From the NCBI GenBank assembly GCA_032251455.1, contig JAVVEG010000007.1, forward strand, positions 1 through 64,000: DNA of 64,000 bases. Reading direction: 5' to 3'. The stretch's first letter is position 1; each line of letters opens with the position of its first letter. Under the pieces are notes generated by a model that saw nothing but the letters and a program-made list of their open reading frames with translations, made no database searches and was not told the DNA's origin. Shown one piece after another: positions 43,048-51,619 of this stretch. Source of the DNA: JAVVEG01 sp032251455. Its GTDB lineage: Bacteria; Pseudomonadota; Gammaproteobacteria; Pseudomonadales; Pseudohongiellaceae. The position numbers were made by a program, and so were the translations under genes.

Positions 43048-44517
43048 TCAATCGCGGCCGCGGTTCTCCAGGCGGCGCGCAAATTCGCTCATTATCTGCA
43101 TGTAGAGTTCATCCCCAATAAAGGCATCTTCAACCTCATGTTCCAGGCTGGGATTGTCGTTCACCTCGATAACATAAACCTTGCTGCCCTGTTGTTTGAT
43201 ATCTATGCCATACAGACCATCACCGATGATGCGCGCTGATTTCAGTGCCGCATCCAGCACGGCCTTGGGCACTTCATAGGTGGGCAGGGTTTCCCATCCT
43301 CCCGGAGAGATGCGGCCATCACCGTGGTCGTAGATCTGCCAATGTCCCTTGGCCATGAAATAACGGCAGGCAAACAAGGGCCGGTTGTTCAGGATACCAA
43401 TACGCCAGTCATATTCCGTATACAGGTATTCCTGTGCCAGAATCAGAGCAGACTTGCTCAGCAGCTCACCCAGCATGCTCTGCAACTGTTCCCGGTTCTC
43501 CGCCTTCATGACACCGACAGAGAATGCCCCATTGGGAATTTTCAGAACGAGTGGGTAAGAGAAGATCGACTCCAGGGCTGCAATGCTTTCTTCATCGTCG
43601 CTGGACACGATCTCGGTCCGCAGCGTTGGCACCCCACTGTAACTGAACGCATCATGCAGGAAAACCTTGTTGCAGCAGCGCAAAATCGAAGTCGGGTCAT
43701 CCATCACCACCAAACCCTCGATTTCCGCCTTGCGGGAGAAGTGGTACGTATGGTGATCGATGGCGGTGGTTTCCCGAATGAACAGGGCATCGAATTCGCC
43801 CAGTCTGGCATAATCCCTGGGTCCGATGAACTCCACATGGAAACCCACCTTGTTGGCTGCCCGCTCCATTTTTTTCAAGGCCTTGGCATCGCTGGGTGGC
43901 AATTTTTCATCGGGATTGACCAGAATGGCCATTTCCCAGCGACTAGCCTTGCTGCTGCGCGGGTTGCGCCACAGACTCTGGGTGAATTTCTCCAGGGCAA
44001 ACATGAAATCGGGCAGTTCACGCTGATCCAGACCGGCAAAGGCAGCCGGGTTTATCGACTGGATTTGCCAGGATTGCTGCCAGCACAAGGTCACCTCAAG
44101 AATCGGGCAGGGAAAGCGTTCAAACAACCTGCGCCCAAGCAGTTTCAGTTCGGCGATGTCACTGCGCCCAAAAAAAATCTTGAAGCACAACTCGTCCCCC
44201 TCCATTGCCCCCAGCTCATCTTTGCCAAGCCGGGTCAGTATTTCCCCTACCCTCAACAGATAAAGCTGTTTGTTGCCCAGGTCGGTCAGGGTATTCACTG
44301 CGGGCAATACCTTATGCCCCCTGGCTTCGGCCAGCAAGGAACAATAATAGCCTTTGCTCAGATAACGATCCGTATTGCACAGATTGATGACACGGGTCTT
44401 TTTCTGGCCCTTGATCGGATGTTCGTGCAGATAGGTATCAAAGCTGATGACCGCATCCATGAGCTTCGTATGTGGCCAGAGAGCAAGATCGTCCAGGACG
44501 AGGTAGACATGGGACAT
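43048..44517 (-). CDS. RimK-like ATP-grasp ligase with RLAN N-terminal domain
   Basis: A 489-residue cytoplasmic protein. The N-terminal ~150 residues match the RimK-like ATP-grasp N-terminal (RLAN) domain (MSHVYLVLDDLALWPH, NTDRYLSKGYYCSLLAEARGHKVLP). The C-terminal half is an ATP-grasp fold: LVLKIPNGAFSVGVMKAEN, DWRIGILNNRPLFACRYFMAKGHW and YVIEVNDNPSLEHEVED with the metal-binding Glu and Asn. Such enzymes join an amino acid to a peptide or protein carboxylate using ATP. It faces the GNAT-C39 gene, with 27 bp between stops. It differs from the canonical RimK at 57748. Confidence 0.87.
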   Translation of the reverse strand: MSHVYLVLDDLALWPHTKLMDAVISFDTYLHEHPIKGQKKTRVINLCNTDRYLSKGYYCSLLAEARGHKVLPAVNTLTDLGNKQLYLLRVGEILTRLGKDELGAMEGDELCFKIFFGRSDIAELKLLGRRLFERFPCPILEVTLCWQQSWQIQSINPAAFAGLDQRELPDFMFALEKFTQSLWRNPRSSKASRWEMAILVNPDEKLPPSDAKALKKMERAANKVGFHVEFIGPRDYARLGEFDALFIRETTAIDHHTYHFSRKAEIEGLVVMDDPTSILRCCNKVFLHDAFSYSGVPTLRTEIVSSDDEESIAALESIFSYPLVLKIPNGAFSVGVMKAENREQLQSMLGELLSKSALILAQEYLYTEYDWRIGILNNRPLFACRYFMAKGHWQIYDHGDGRISPGGWETLPTYEVPKAVLDAALKSARIIGDGLYGIDIKQQGSKVYVIEVNDNPSLEHEVEDAFIGDELYMQIMSEFARRLENRGRD

Positions 44518-44546
44518 AATGGGTGGATGCCAGCTCCTGAATTGAG

Positions 44547-44562
44547 AATCCCGGCCGGGATT
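44547..44562. promoter_or_regulatory. 16-bp perfect palindrome upstream of the ATP-grasp gene
   Basis: AATCCCGGCCGGGATT is a perfect palindrome ending 30 bp before the ATG at 44517 (minus strand). It is a candidate operator; no regulator gene is beside it. Confidence 0.4.
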
Positions 44563-44575
44563 GCACGCAGATTAG

Positions 44576-44672
44576 CGGTTCACCCTTATCAAGACAATAC
44601 CATCAAGACAATACCAGCCAGAATGAAGTCTGCTTCCACGGGTTCCCCAGCCCCAGGGGTTCGCCAAACAGG
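44576..44672 (-). pseudogene. Relic of the 3' end of an SMR/EamA-type transporter gene
   Basis: On the minus strand this 97-bp stretch matches the last 84 bp of the coding part of the transporter gene at 53780-54139 (its bases 53784-53867). It includes an exact 22-base block (44651-44672 versus 53846-53867). It differs by base changes, one single-base deletion and a tandem duplication of a 14-bp unit (ATCAAGACAATACC), which break the frame. It is wedged between the ATP-grasp gene and the glutathione S-transferase stop codon. The duplication happened within this genome or arose from a lost paralogous gene. Confidence 0.8.
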
Positions 44673-44674
44673 AT

Positions 44675-45334
44675 TTAATTCCTCATCATTGCTGCCGTTT
44701 TTAAATATGCCGGTCGATCGGTACAACGACGTAACCAGGTACCCACATTGGGCAGCTCAGAGAGATCGAAAGCGGCCATTCTGATCCACGACAATACCGA
44801 GGCAAGGTTCAGATCAGCTGCACTGAACTCACTACCCAACAGATACTCACTGTTGGCCAGGTGCTGATCCAATATTTTCAGGCTGCGCCTGAGTTCCACT
44901 TCCGCAGTACGAGCAAGCTCAGGGTTTTGCTTTGTTTCGGGGAGAAAGGCTGTGTGCAACAGGTAGCGCATCAGCGGTCCCTCCAGTTCTGTCACGGCCC
45001 AGAAACTCCACTGCAGGCAATGTCCCTGGTGCGCCGGGTTTGCGGACCATAAACTGCCCCGACCATAGCGGATAGCCAGATAGAGATTGATTGCCATGGA
45101 TTCCCAGACGACGGTGCCGCCATCATCGATAACCGGTATGCGGCCATTGGGATTAAGCTCGAGAAACTCCGGTGTGTGTGTCTCCCCCGGGGCGAAATAC
45201 TCTGTTGCCGTGGGTTCCGGCAGACGCGCAATTGCGGTTGGGATGTGCTCATATTCAAGCTTGAGTTCATGGGCCATCCACAGCACACGAATTGTACGGG
45301 AGCGGGGACTACCGTAAATTTTCAGTTTCTTCAT
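44675..45334 (-). CDS. Glutathione S-transferase family protein
   Basis: A 219-residue cytoplasmic protein with the thioredoxin-like N-terminal domain (LKIYGSPRSRTIRVLWMAHELKLEYEHIP, the Ser/Arg site, RIPVIDDGG and VVWESMAINLYLA with the glutathione-binding Glu-Ser) and a helical C-terminal domain (NSEYLLGSEFSAADLNLASVLSW). Members conjugate or reduce with glutathione. The gene follows the sensor kinase gene in the same direction by 141 bp and may be read from its own promoter. Confidence 0.92.
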   Translation of the reverse strand: MKKLKIYGSPRSRTIRVLWMAHELKLEYEHIPTAIARLPEPTATEYFAPGETHTPEFLELNPNGRIPVIDDGGTVVWESMAINLYLAIRYGRGSLWSANPAHQGHCLQWSFWAVTELEGPLMRYLLHTAFLPETKQNPELARTAEVELRRSLKILDQHLANSEYLLGSEFSAADLNLASVLSWIRMAAFDLSELPNVGTWLRRCTDRPAYLKTAAMMRN

Positions 45335-45419
45335 AGCCTGTCTCCTGCAAAATAGTGAGAAGAATTATCGGCCGATCTTTCGAAAAATGCGAGTGCAGAA
45401 TCGAGACTGAAACCAAGCG

Positions 45420-45435
45420 GTCGTGATTGCACGAC
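45420..45435 (-). terminator. Possible weak terminator hairpin after the sensor kinase gene
   Basis: GTCGTG and CACGAC (plus strand) form a 6-bp stem with a 4-base loop, 40 bp past the kinase stop codon. On the minus strand it is followed by CGCTTGGTTTC, not a strong T-run. It could weakly separate the kinase from the glutathione S-transferase. Confidence 0.25.
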
Positions 45436-45475
45436 GAACAATAGAGAGCTCTTGGCTCATCACGCCGGGGGATAC

Positions 45476-46858
45476 TCACTGAAGCGGTAGCTCAAGCCTG
45501 GCAACACAGCCGCGCAAGCCATCATCGCGATTATGCAATGACAGCACACCATCATGAGCTTCAACCACCTGCTGACAAAAAACCAGGCCGATCCCCGAAC
45601 CCTGTGGTTTGGTGCTGTAGTAGGGTGTGAACAGATTCTCTTCATTGTCGATGCCGTCACCCTGATCGGTAACAGTCAGGACCATACGCGACCCTGCCTG
45701 GCGCCAGTTCACCTCAATTTCGGCTTCAGTTTGAGTCGCTTCAATAGCGTTTTTTATCAGATTGATCAAAACCTGCTCGACCTGATTGCTGTCCAGCGCG
45801 ACTTTCAACGATTGTCCATTGGCCTTTATCGTGGTTTCAGGGAAAAGTTTGACCAGGCCAGTCATCAGCTCTGCGATGTCAGTGGATTTCTTGTCCGGTT
45901 CCGGCAGGCGGGCGATCTCATGATAGCTCTGGACAAAATTGGCAATGGAATCGGCACGCTTGCCGATTATGGTCATGGAATCGATAATTTCCCGCTTGAG
46001 ATCATCGTTCGCTTCCCGTTTCTTCACCTGCCTGATTACCGTGTCACTGAATGACTTGAGTGGGGCCAGCGTGTTATTGATTTCATGACTGAGCACGCGC
46101 ACGAGATTACGCCAGGCCCGTTTCTCCTCAAGGCGTAAAATGCTGGAGACATCGGTCAGAAACAACAGGTGGTGGGGATTTCCCTCAGCCAGAAAGCAAT
46201 CCAGATAGACACGGTAACGTCCGGGCCGGTCATTGAATTGCAGGTCGTGCACTTCGGTGTTGCGTAAATCCATCGTTGTCACAAAGCTTAGTGATTCCGG
46301 TAGTCGCACCGGTTTGGCATCCAGTTTATCCGTATCGGTATCGGCGAGCCCCAGCAAACGGCGACCGGCGGGATTAATCATGCGAATAATCCGGTTCCTG
46401 TCCCAGGCGATAATAGCCACGTCAATCTGATCCACGACCTTCTGCACCAGTAGCTGACTTTCCGCCGATTGCAGGCGTTGCCGTTGCAGTGTGCGCGCCA
46501 GTGCATTGATGGTGGTGACGAGTTCACCAAAGGCGCCGTCACCGGCCTTGTGGCTGCCGCGAAACGAATAATCGCCAAGGACAATGGCATCCAACAGATT
46601 GTGCAGGCTGCGAAACTGATACTGCGCCTGTCGCCAGACGGTGGAGACACTGTAGAGCGACAAAAAGAACAGAAGAACGGCAATAATCCCCAGCAGATAG
46701 ACCGAGATGCTGAAGTACCAGAGTGCAGCGATCAGCAATAGCGACGGCAACAGATTGGCCGCCAGAGTCAATAAGGCCAACCGGCTTTCTATGGGGACGT
46801 ACTTGTCGTCTTTTAATTTCCTGCCGCTTGATTTTTGGGGGGACAAAGCGCGCCTCAT
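45476..46858 (-). CDS. Membrane sensor histidine kinase (NtrY-like)
   Basis: A 460-residue kinase. Two membrane helices lie close together (about 27-47 and 50-70), so the sensing part is small or in the membrane. A HAMP-like linker (~75-130), a PAS domain (~140-245) and the HisKA/HATPase domains follow. The phosphorylated His is His258 in VLSHEINNTLAPLKSFSD. The N box is VLINLIKNAIEAT, and the G boxes are DQGDGID and GSGIGL. It starts 17 bp after the response regulator gene, and phosphorylates that regulator by expectation. The input signal is unknown; the efflux operon it serves suggests envelope stress or a toxic compound. Confidence 0.9.
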   Translation of the reverse strand: MRRALSPQKSSGRKLKDDKYVPIESRLALLTLAANLLPSLLLIAALWYFSISVYLLGIIAVLLFFLSLYSVSTVWRQAQYQFRSLHNLLDAIVLGDYSFRGSHKAGDGAFGELVTTINALARTLQRQRLQSAESQLLVQKVVDQIDVAIIAWDRNRIIRMINPAGRRLLGLADTDTDKLDAKPVRLPESLSFVTTMDLRNTEVHDLQFNDRPGRYRVYLDCFLAEGNPHHLLFLTDVSSILRLEEKRAWRNLVRVLSHEINNTLAPLKSFSDTVIRQVKKREANDDLKREIIDSMTIIGKRADSIANFVQSYHEIARLPEPDKKSTDIAELMTGLVKLFPETTIKANGQSLKVALDSNQVEQVLINLIKNAIEATQTEAEIEVNWRQAGSRMVLTVTDQGDGIDNEENLFTPYYSTKPQGSGIGLVFCQQVVEAHDGVLSLHNRDDGLRGCVARLELPLQ

Positions 46859-46875
46859 TACGTGAAAACAAGGGT

Positions 46876-48282
46876 TTACTTCAGGTCATGTTTTTTCAGG
46901 TGCCGGTAAAATGCGCTCTTGGACAGGCCCAATGTTCTTGCCGCCTGCGAACCATCTGCCGGGTACTGATCGAGGCGATTGCGGATGACCTGCTTTTCAA
47001 CCTGCTCCAGCGTCAACTGCCGCCAATCGGGTGCGGCACCGTTTTCCGTCTCGCTATCACAACCCGCACCCTCAAACGCCCCTGGTCCCTTGCCACCCAG
47101 GCCCAATAAATCCCGATCAATACTCTGTTTCGCCAGAATCGCCGCGCGTTCCAGGATGTGGGTCAGTTCCCGCACATTACCCGGCCACGGGTAACGCTGC
47201 AATGCCTGGCGTGCTTCATGGCTTAGTGCCAGATCAGGTTTGTGGTACTTCCTGCCATGGGCGGTCAGAAAATAGTCGGCCAGCGGCAGGATGTCTTCCT
47301 GGCGATGACGCAGCGGCGGCACCTCGATAACCACGGTATTGATCCGGTACAACAAATCCTTGCGAAAGCTACCGTCGATAACGGCCCGGTCCAGGTCGCA
47401 ATTAGTCGCAAAAATCAACCGGCAATCCGCAACCTGGGTTTGACTGGCGCCGACTTTTTCAAAGCGATGGTCTTCGAGCACGCGCAACAACTTTGCCTGT
47501 TGGGAATAGGGGGTATTGCCAATCTCGTCGAGAAACAGCGTGCCTCCTTCCGCCAGTTCAAAGCGACCTATGCGGGTTTTCCGGGCGTCGGTAAACGAGC
47601 CTTTAACGTGCCCGAACATCTCGCTTTCAAAAAGGGTTTCCGTAATGCACCCCATATTGACTTTGATGAGGGGATTGTCCCGGCGCGGCGAGAGCCCATG
47701 AATCCGGTTCACAAGAAAGCTCTTGCCGGTACCGTTCTCACCGGTTAGCAATAGCGTGGCATCGCTGGCCGCCACCTGCTCCAGTTCTGCCATGGTGCGC
47801 CGCATGGCGGCGGATTGACCGTAAAACGCCTCACCCTCACGGTCCAGCTCGCCGCGCAGCAATTTATTTTCTTCGACAAGTTTTTGGGTTTTGCGTTCGG
47901 CCTTGACCAAGCGTATCTGATTGTTGACGATTGAAATGAGCCGCTCGTTCTCCCAGGGCTTCTGAATAAAATCCCGCGCTCCGGCCTGCATGGCTTTGAC
48001 GGCCGTTTCTATACTGCCCCAGGCGGTCATGGCGATGATGGCAGCTTGTATATCCATTTTGCCGAGTTGTTCGATCAACGCCAGTCCTTCCCGGCCGGAG
48101 GTGGTGTCCTTGCGGTAATTCAGATCCAGCAGCACTGCTAAAAAGTCCGTGCTTTTGACAGTTTCCAGGACTTCCGCCGGTGTTCTTGCCGCCGTGACCT
48201 CGTAGCCTTCCGTTTGCAACAGATAGCGCAGGGCGGAGATGACATCGGGGTCGTCGTCAGCGATTAACAGGGGCTCTTTCAT
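46876..48282 (-). CDS. Sigma-54-dependent response regulator (NtrC family)
   Basis: A 468-residue activator. The receiver has the acidic cluster Asp9-Asp11, the phosphorylated Asp53 (LLDLNY), Thr86 and Lys108. The AAA+ domain (~155-385) has Walker A GENGTGKS (181-188) and Walker B FLDEIG (250-255). The loop that meets sigma-54, usually GAFTGA, reads GSFTDA (228-233). A Fis-type helix-turn-helix ends the protein (GSQAARTLGLSKSAFYRHLKKH). No Shine-Dalgarno sequence precedes the start at 48282. Its likely target is the efflux operon promoter at 53624-53638, with sites at 53702-53751. Confidence 0.92.
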   Translation of the reverse strand: MKEPLLIADDDPDVISALRYLLQTEGYEVTAARTPAEVLETVKSTDFLAVLLDLNYRKDTTSGREGLALIEQLGKMDIQAAIIAMTAWGSIETAVKAMQAGARDFIQKPWENERLISIVNNQIRLVKAERKTQKLVEENKLLRGELDREGEAFYGQSAAMRRTMAELEQVAASDATLLLTGENGTGKSFLVNRIHGLSPRRDNPLIKVNMGCITETLFESEMFGHVKGSFTDARKTRIGRFELAEGGTLFLDEIGNTPYSQQAKLLRVLEDHRFEKVGASQTQVADCRLIFATNCDLDRAVIDGSFRKDLLYRINTVVIEVPPLRHRQEDILPLADYFLTAHGRKYHKPDLALSHEARQALQRYPWPGNVRELTHILERAAILAKQSIDRDLLGLGGKGPGAFEGAGCDSETENGAAPDWRQLTLEQVEKQVIRNRLDQYPADGSQAARTLGLSKSAFYRHLKKHDLK

Positions 48283-48423
48283 AGGCAGGAGTCAGTCAAT
48301 GGAAACAAAACACATGGGAGTCTATCACGCGATGCTATAAACGTGTTGCGTGTCGGCGGCTGAGCAGCTTTCTGGGACATGACATTGCTCGTATCGGATT
48401 TTGTAACAGCTTTACTTTCGTCG

Positions 48424-49092
48424 TTATATTTTCTGCAATAGTTTCTGGTAAGTCGCATCGATCGAGCGCAGATAATACCGTCTCATCTGAGGCAAGGCAT
48501 CATCAGCGGCAGCACGGGCTCTTTCCACATGCTCAAGCGCCTTTCCGTAATCCTTTTCAGCGCCATAGTACTCGGCGAAATAGTAGTTGATTTCCATTCC
48601 ATCGGGATTGATGCGTAACGCGTCCTCCAGCAACTGAACACCTTTTTCCCGATCACGAAAACCCAGTGGCCAGGGTGGCATTCCAACATAAAGATAACCC
48701 AGAAATGCCTGTGCAAACCCATTGCGCACCGCGGGATCAAGGGTAAGCGCATGCTCAAGTTCATCACGAGATGTTTTCATCAACCTCACCCCGCGCACGA
48801 TACCCTGCGTATCGGCATAACCGAAGCGTATACGCGCCGTTGCAACCCAGGCTTCAGCCGCGCCGGGATGGGCATCACGATAGGCTTCCGCCTGCTCCAG
48901 CAATTGTGTCAACGGCCCTTCCCGGTCCGCATCAGCAGACCAAAGCAATTGTATTTCCGCATATTGTTCAAAAAACCCGTCAACCGGCGATAATGATTGG
49001 GCGGATGCCGATGTACCCAGGGTCGGAATAAGCCCAAAGAAAAAAATAAGGAGTATCTGCCTCCGCGCCGCCTTCTTGTCTTTTATCATCAT
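48424..49092 (-). CDS. Exported TPR-like protein at the end of the efflux operon
   Basis: A 222-residue protein with signal peptide to about residue 31 (ILLIFFFGLIPTLGTSASAQ). The mature part is helical and has TPR-like units (AEAWVATARIRFGY, ELEHALTLDPAVRNGFAQAFLGYLYV, KGVQLLEDALRINPDGMEINYYFAEYYG, KALEHVERAR). It probably binds a partner in the periplasm. The ATG at 49092 has a GAGGAG site and lies 11 bp after the permease stop, so it is the last gene of the efflux operon. The 141 bp between it and the regulator hold no clear terminator. Confidence 0.8.
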   Translation of the reverse strand: MMIKDKKAARRQILLIFFFGLIPTLGTSASAQSLSPVDGFFEQYAEIQLLWSADADREGPLTQLLEQAEAYRDAHPGAAEAWVATARIRFGYADTQGIVRGVRLMKTSRDELEHALTLDPAVRNGFAQAFLGYLYVGMPPWPLGFRDREKGVQLLEDALRINPDGMEINYYFAEYYGAEKDYGKALEHVERARAAADDALPQMRRYYLRSIDATYQKLLQKI

Positions 49093-49103
49093 GGTTTCTC
49101 TCC

Positions 49104-51569
49104 TCATTGATACCGCAGCAATTCGCTGGGCTCCTTGCGCAACACTGTCTGGATCGGATGGTAGATAGCCAGCAGTACACAGATCAGCAACAGCGTCAGC
49201 GCGAGCGAGCTGGCGGCGAGCCCCGGTAAAATATATTGTGGCCCGGCGGTATTGTAGATAAGTAAAGAAAACGGTGAACAGACAAGGGTTGCTATCACGA
49301 TACCGATGAAAACCTGTCGGGCGCCCTGGAGGGTGAAAGTTCGACCAATCAACCCGTCGGTAGCACCCAGTGCCCGACGCGTACCGATTTCCTGCGTGCG
49401 CAGGATGACAGAATTCTGGGTTAAACCAAAAACGCCAGCAACCGACACCAGGAAAGCGAAGAGTCCGATAGCGGTAAACACACTGATGCCGAACAGAATG
49501 ACGAAAGTGACCGTCTGTCGGTTTTCCACCCAGGCCACAATGCTCATGTTGACGCCTGAGTTCAGTCCGAGCACGGTATTGCCCAGAATCTCGATAGCAG
49601 CTTGCGGAGAAACTCCGCTGCGGATAATAGCCGTGATCTGGGTGGAGTCCATCTGACCCAGCGGCAGGTACACCATATCGAATTCCTGTTTAAACATTTG
49701 CGCTCCATCTATCGGCGAATCGCTGATCATGCCAACGATGGTGACGCTTTGTGCCGGACTGGATTGCTGTGGGCCGGCAATGCGCAAACTGCGGCCGATG
49801 GGAGAGTCGCCCGGCCATAATCGTTCGGCGAGGGAACGACTGACCAGTGCGGACGGCGCGTTATTCTGATTATCCAGCTCGCTGAGATAGCGGCCTTCCA
49901 GCAGCGAAGCGCCGATAAAATTCAGGTCGCCGGAGACGATCTGTACAGGCGCGGTGGGTTTGTCCTGCTCCGAAAGATAAGCGGTCCCTTCTACTTCCAA
50001 TGTCTTGACGCCGGCGATACCCATCATCAGGACTTCGGATACATCGGGGTTAGCCTGTAATGCGCCCTGTAAGGATTGAAAGAACTGTAAGCGCTCAGCA
50101 CGGGTGTTGAACTGCTCGTTGGTGCCTATCTCGACGCTGGAAATGCCTTCCGGATCGATGATCTCGTAGGTGCTGCCCATGGACCAGAGTACACTGATAA
50201 AGACCGTGAACGTGTAAAGTAATATGGTGATCAGGGCAATGGCCACAATCACCAGGGATTTACTGAAGCGCCCGGCGCGCAATCCCAGCGCGCCGCGGGT
50301 GCCGTCCTGCATTACGGAATTGAAATTACCGTTGATCAGCTTCCAGGCGGGCAGAGCGCTGGTTAGTAGAACGGTTAAGATGGCGAACACCAGAGCGATC
50401 ACTACAGTGAATCCGTCGACCTTGAAATCCATCCAGAATTGCAGGCCTTCTTCAGATAACAAGGTAGTCATGAAGATATTCATCGCTTCAAGACATAATC
50501 CGGCAAACAGAACCGCAAGAACGGCGCCGACGAGGGCGATAACGATGCTTTCTCCCATGGTTTGCATCAACAGGCGAACCCGGGGTGCCCCCAGCGCCAC
50601 CCGGATGGACAGGTCCTTTAACCGTTCATTGGTGCGCGCAAGCAGTAAGGTGCCCACATTGATACAGGCCAGCAGGAAAAGTATCACTGCCATGACACTG
50701 AGAAGCAAAGAGGCCAGTTGGTTGCCCAGGCCACTCATCATCTCCGCGGGCAGCGAGGTTACAAAGCCTGAATCGGCGGCATTGACCAAGCGCTGACCAC
50801 CTTGATACTGATCCGGGTCTTCAACCGGGTATTGCCGCCGCATGCGATTCATCAATCCGGCAATCTCCGCGCTGGCGTCGTGCCCGGATACGCCTTGTTT
50901 TCGCAGGGCATACCCAGCCACCTGGGTCATGGTATTGACGGCGGGATCTATCAGGGCAGGTGTGGCCGGGACCCAGATGTCGGTCCAGCGAGGGAATTTG
51001 TATCCCGCTGGCATCACACCCACTATACGGGTAGACTCGCCGCCCATGTCGACATATTCATCGATTACGGCGGGGCTGGCGTCGAAAGCCAGTTGCCAGA
51101 AATCATGGGCCAGCACCGCCACCGGTTCAGCCCCAGCACGCAGATCGGATTCCTGTAGCACGCGGCCCAGCAAGGCACTGCTTTCGGTAAGTTGAAACAG
51201 TTTCGATTCCGTAGCCAGCACCGACGCCTGGTGAAACACTTCATCGGATTGCACATAGACCCGGTACTCGGTACTGACGCTGATATTTTCCAGGGTAGTG
51301 ATGTCGTCCCGGAATGAGGCAAATTCAAAGGCTTTGAAAGGAATGCAGCCGCTGGCATAACCTTCGGCACAAATCTGCACGACCCGGTCACCATTGGGCA
51401 GGTCAATGGTTTTGTAACCCATGATGTAGAACAGGGTGAAGGTAAACAGACTGACGCCCAGGCCGCCGGCCAGAACCACCGTCGCCAGGAGTGCAAAACC
51501 GGGGCTCTGGGCCAGTTTCCTGAACGTGTATTTCAAATCTGATTTCGAGATTATCAAGCTGTTCACCAA
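49104..51569 (-). CDS. MacB/FtsX-type ABC transporter permease
   Basis: An 821-residue permease with four FtsX-type membrane segments at each end of a duplicated layout: N-terminal helix (FALLATVVLAGGLGVSLFTFTLFY), periplasmic MacB-like domain (~60-270), a central pair of helices (~285-440), a second periplasmic domain and three final helices. This double-FtsX form is typical of the large MacB-like permeases. It works with the separate ATPase at 51620 and the adaptor at 52354. The start is a GTG at 51569 with no good ribosome site, so the true start may lie a few codons inside. Confidence 0.85.
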   Translation of the reverse strand: MVNSLIISKSDLKYTFRKLAQSPGFALLATVVLAGGLGVSLFTFTLFYIMGYKTIDLPNGDRVVQICAEGYASGCIPFKAFEFASFRDDITTLENISVSTEYRVYVQSDEVFHQASVLATESKLFQLTESSALLGRVLQESDLRAGAEPVAVLAHDFWQLAFDASPAVIDEYVDMGGESTRIVGVMPAGYKFPRWTDIWVPATPALIDPAVNTMTQVAGYALRKQGVSGHDASAEIAGLMNRMRRQYPVEDPDQYQGGQRLVNAADSGFVTSLPAEMMSGLGNQLASLLLSVMAVILFLLACINVGTLLLARTNERLKDLSIRVALGAPRVRLLMQTMGESIVIALVGAVLAVLFAGLCLEAMNIFMTTLLSEEGLQFWMDFKVDGFTVVIALVFAILTVLLTSALPAWKLINGNFNSVMQDGTRGALGLRAGRFSKSLVIVAIALITILLYTFTVFISVLWSMGSTYEIIDPEGISSVEIGTNEQFNTRAERLQFFQSLQGALQANPDVSEVLMMGIAGVKTLEVEGTAYLSEQDKPTAPVQIVSGDLNFIGASLLEGRYLSELDNQNNAPSALVSRSLAERLWPGDSPIGRSLRIAGPQQSSPAQSVTIVGMISDSPIDGAQMFKQEFDMVYLPLGQMDSTQITAIIRSGVSPQAAIEILGNTVLGLNSGVNMSIVAWVENRQTVTFVILFGISVFTAIGLFAFLVSVAGVFGLTQNSVILRTQEIGTRRALGATDGLIGRTFTLQGARQVFIGIVIATLVCSPFSLLIYNTAGPQYILPGLAASSLALTLLLICVLLAIYHPIQTVLRKEPSELLRYQ

Positions 51570-51619
51570 TAGTTGGAGACTGAGAGATTCGTGGGGTGGA
51601 TACAGGTCATCGGGACTGC

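Noticed and set aside
43324..44784. Plus-strand frame of 486 codons opposite the ATP-grasp gene
   Set aside because: The minus-strand gene matches a known family across its whole length; this frame is its shadow plus the transporter relic.
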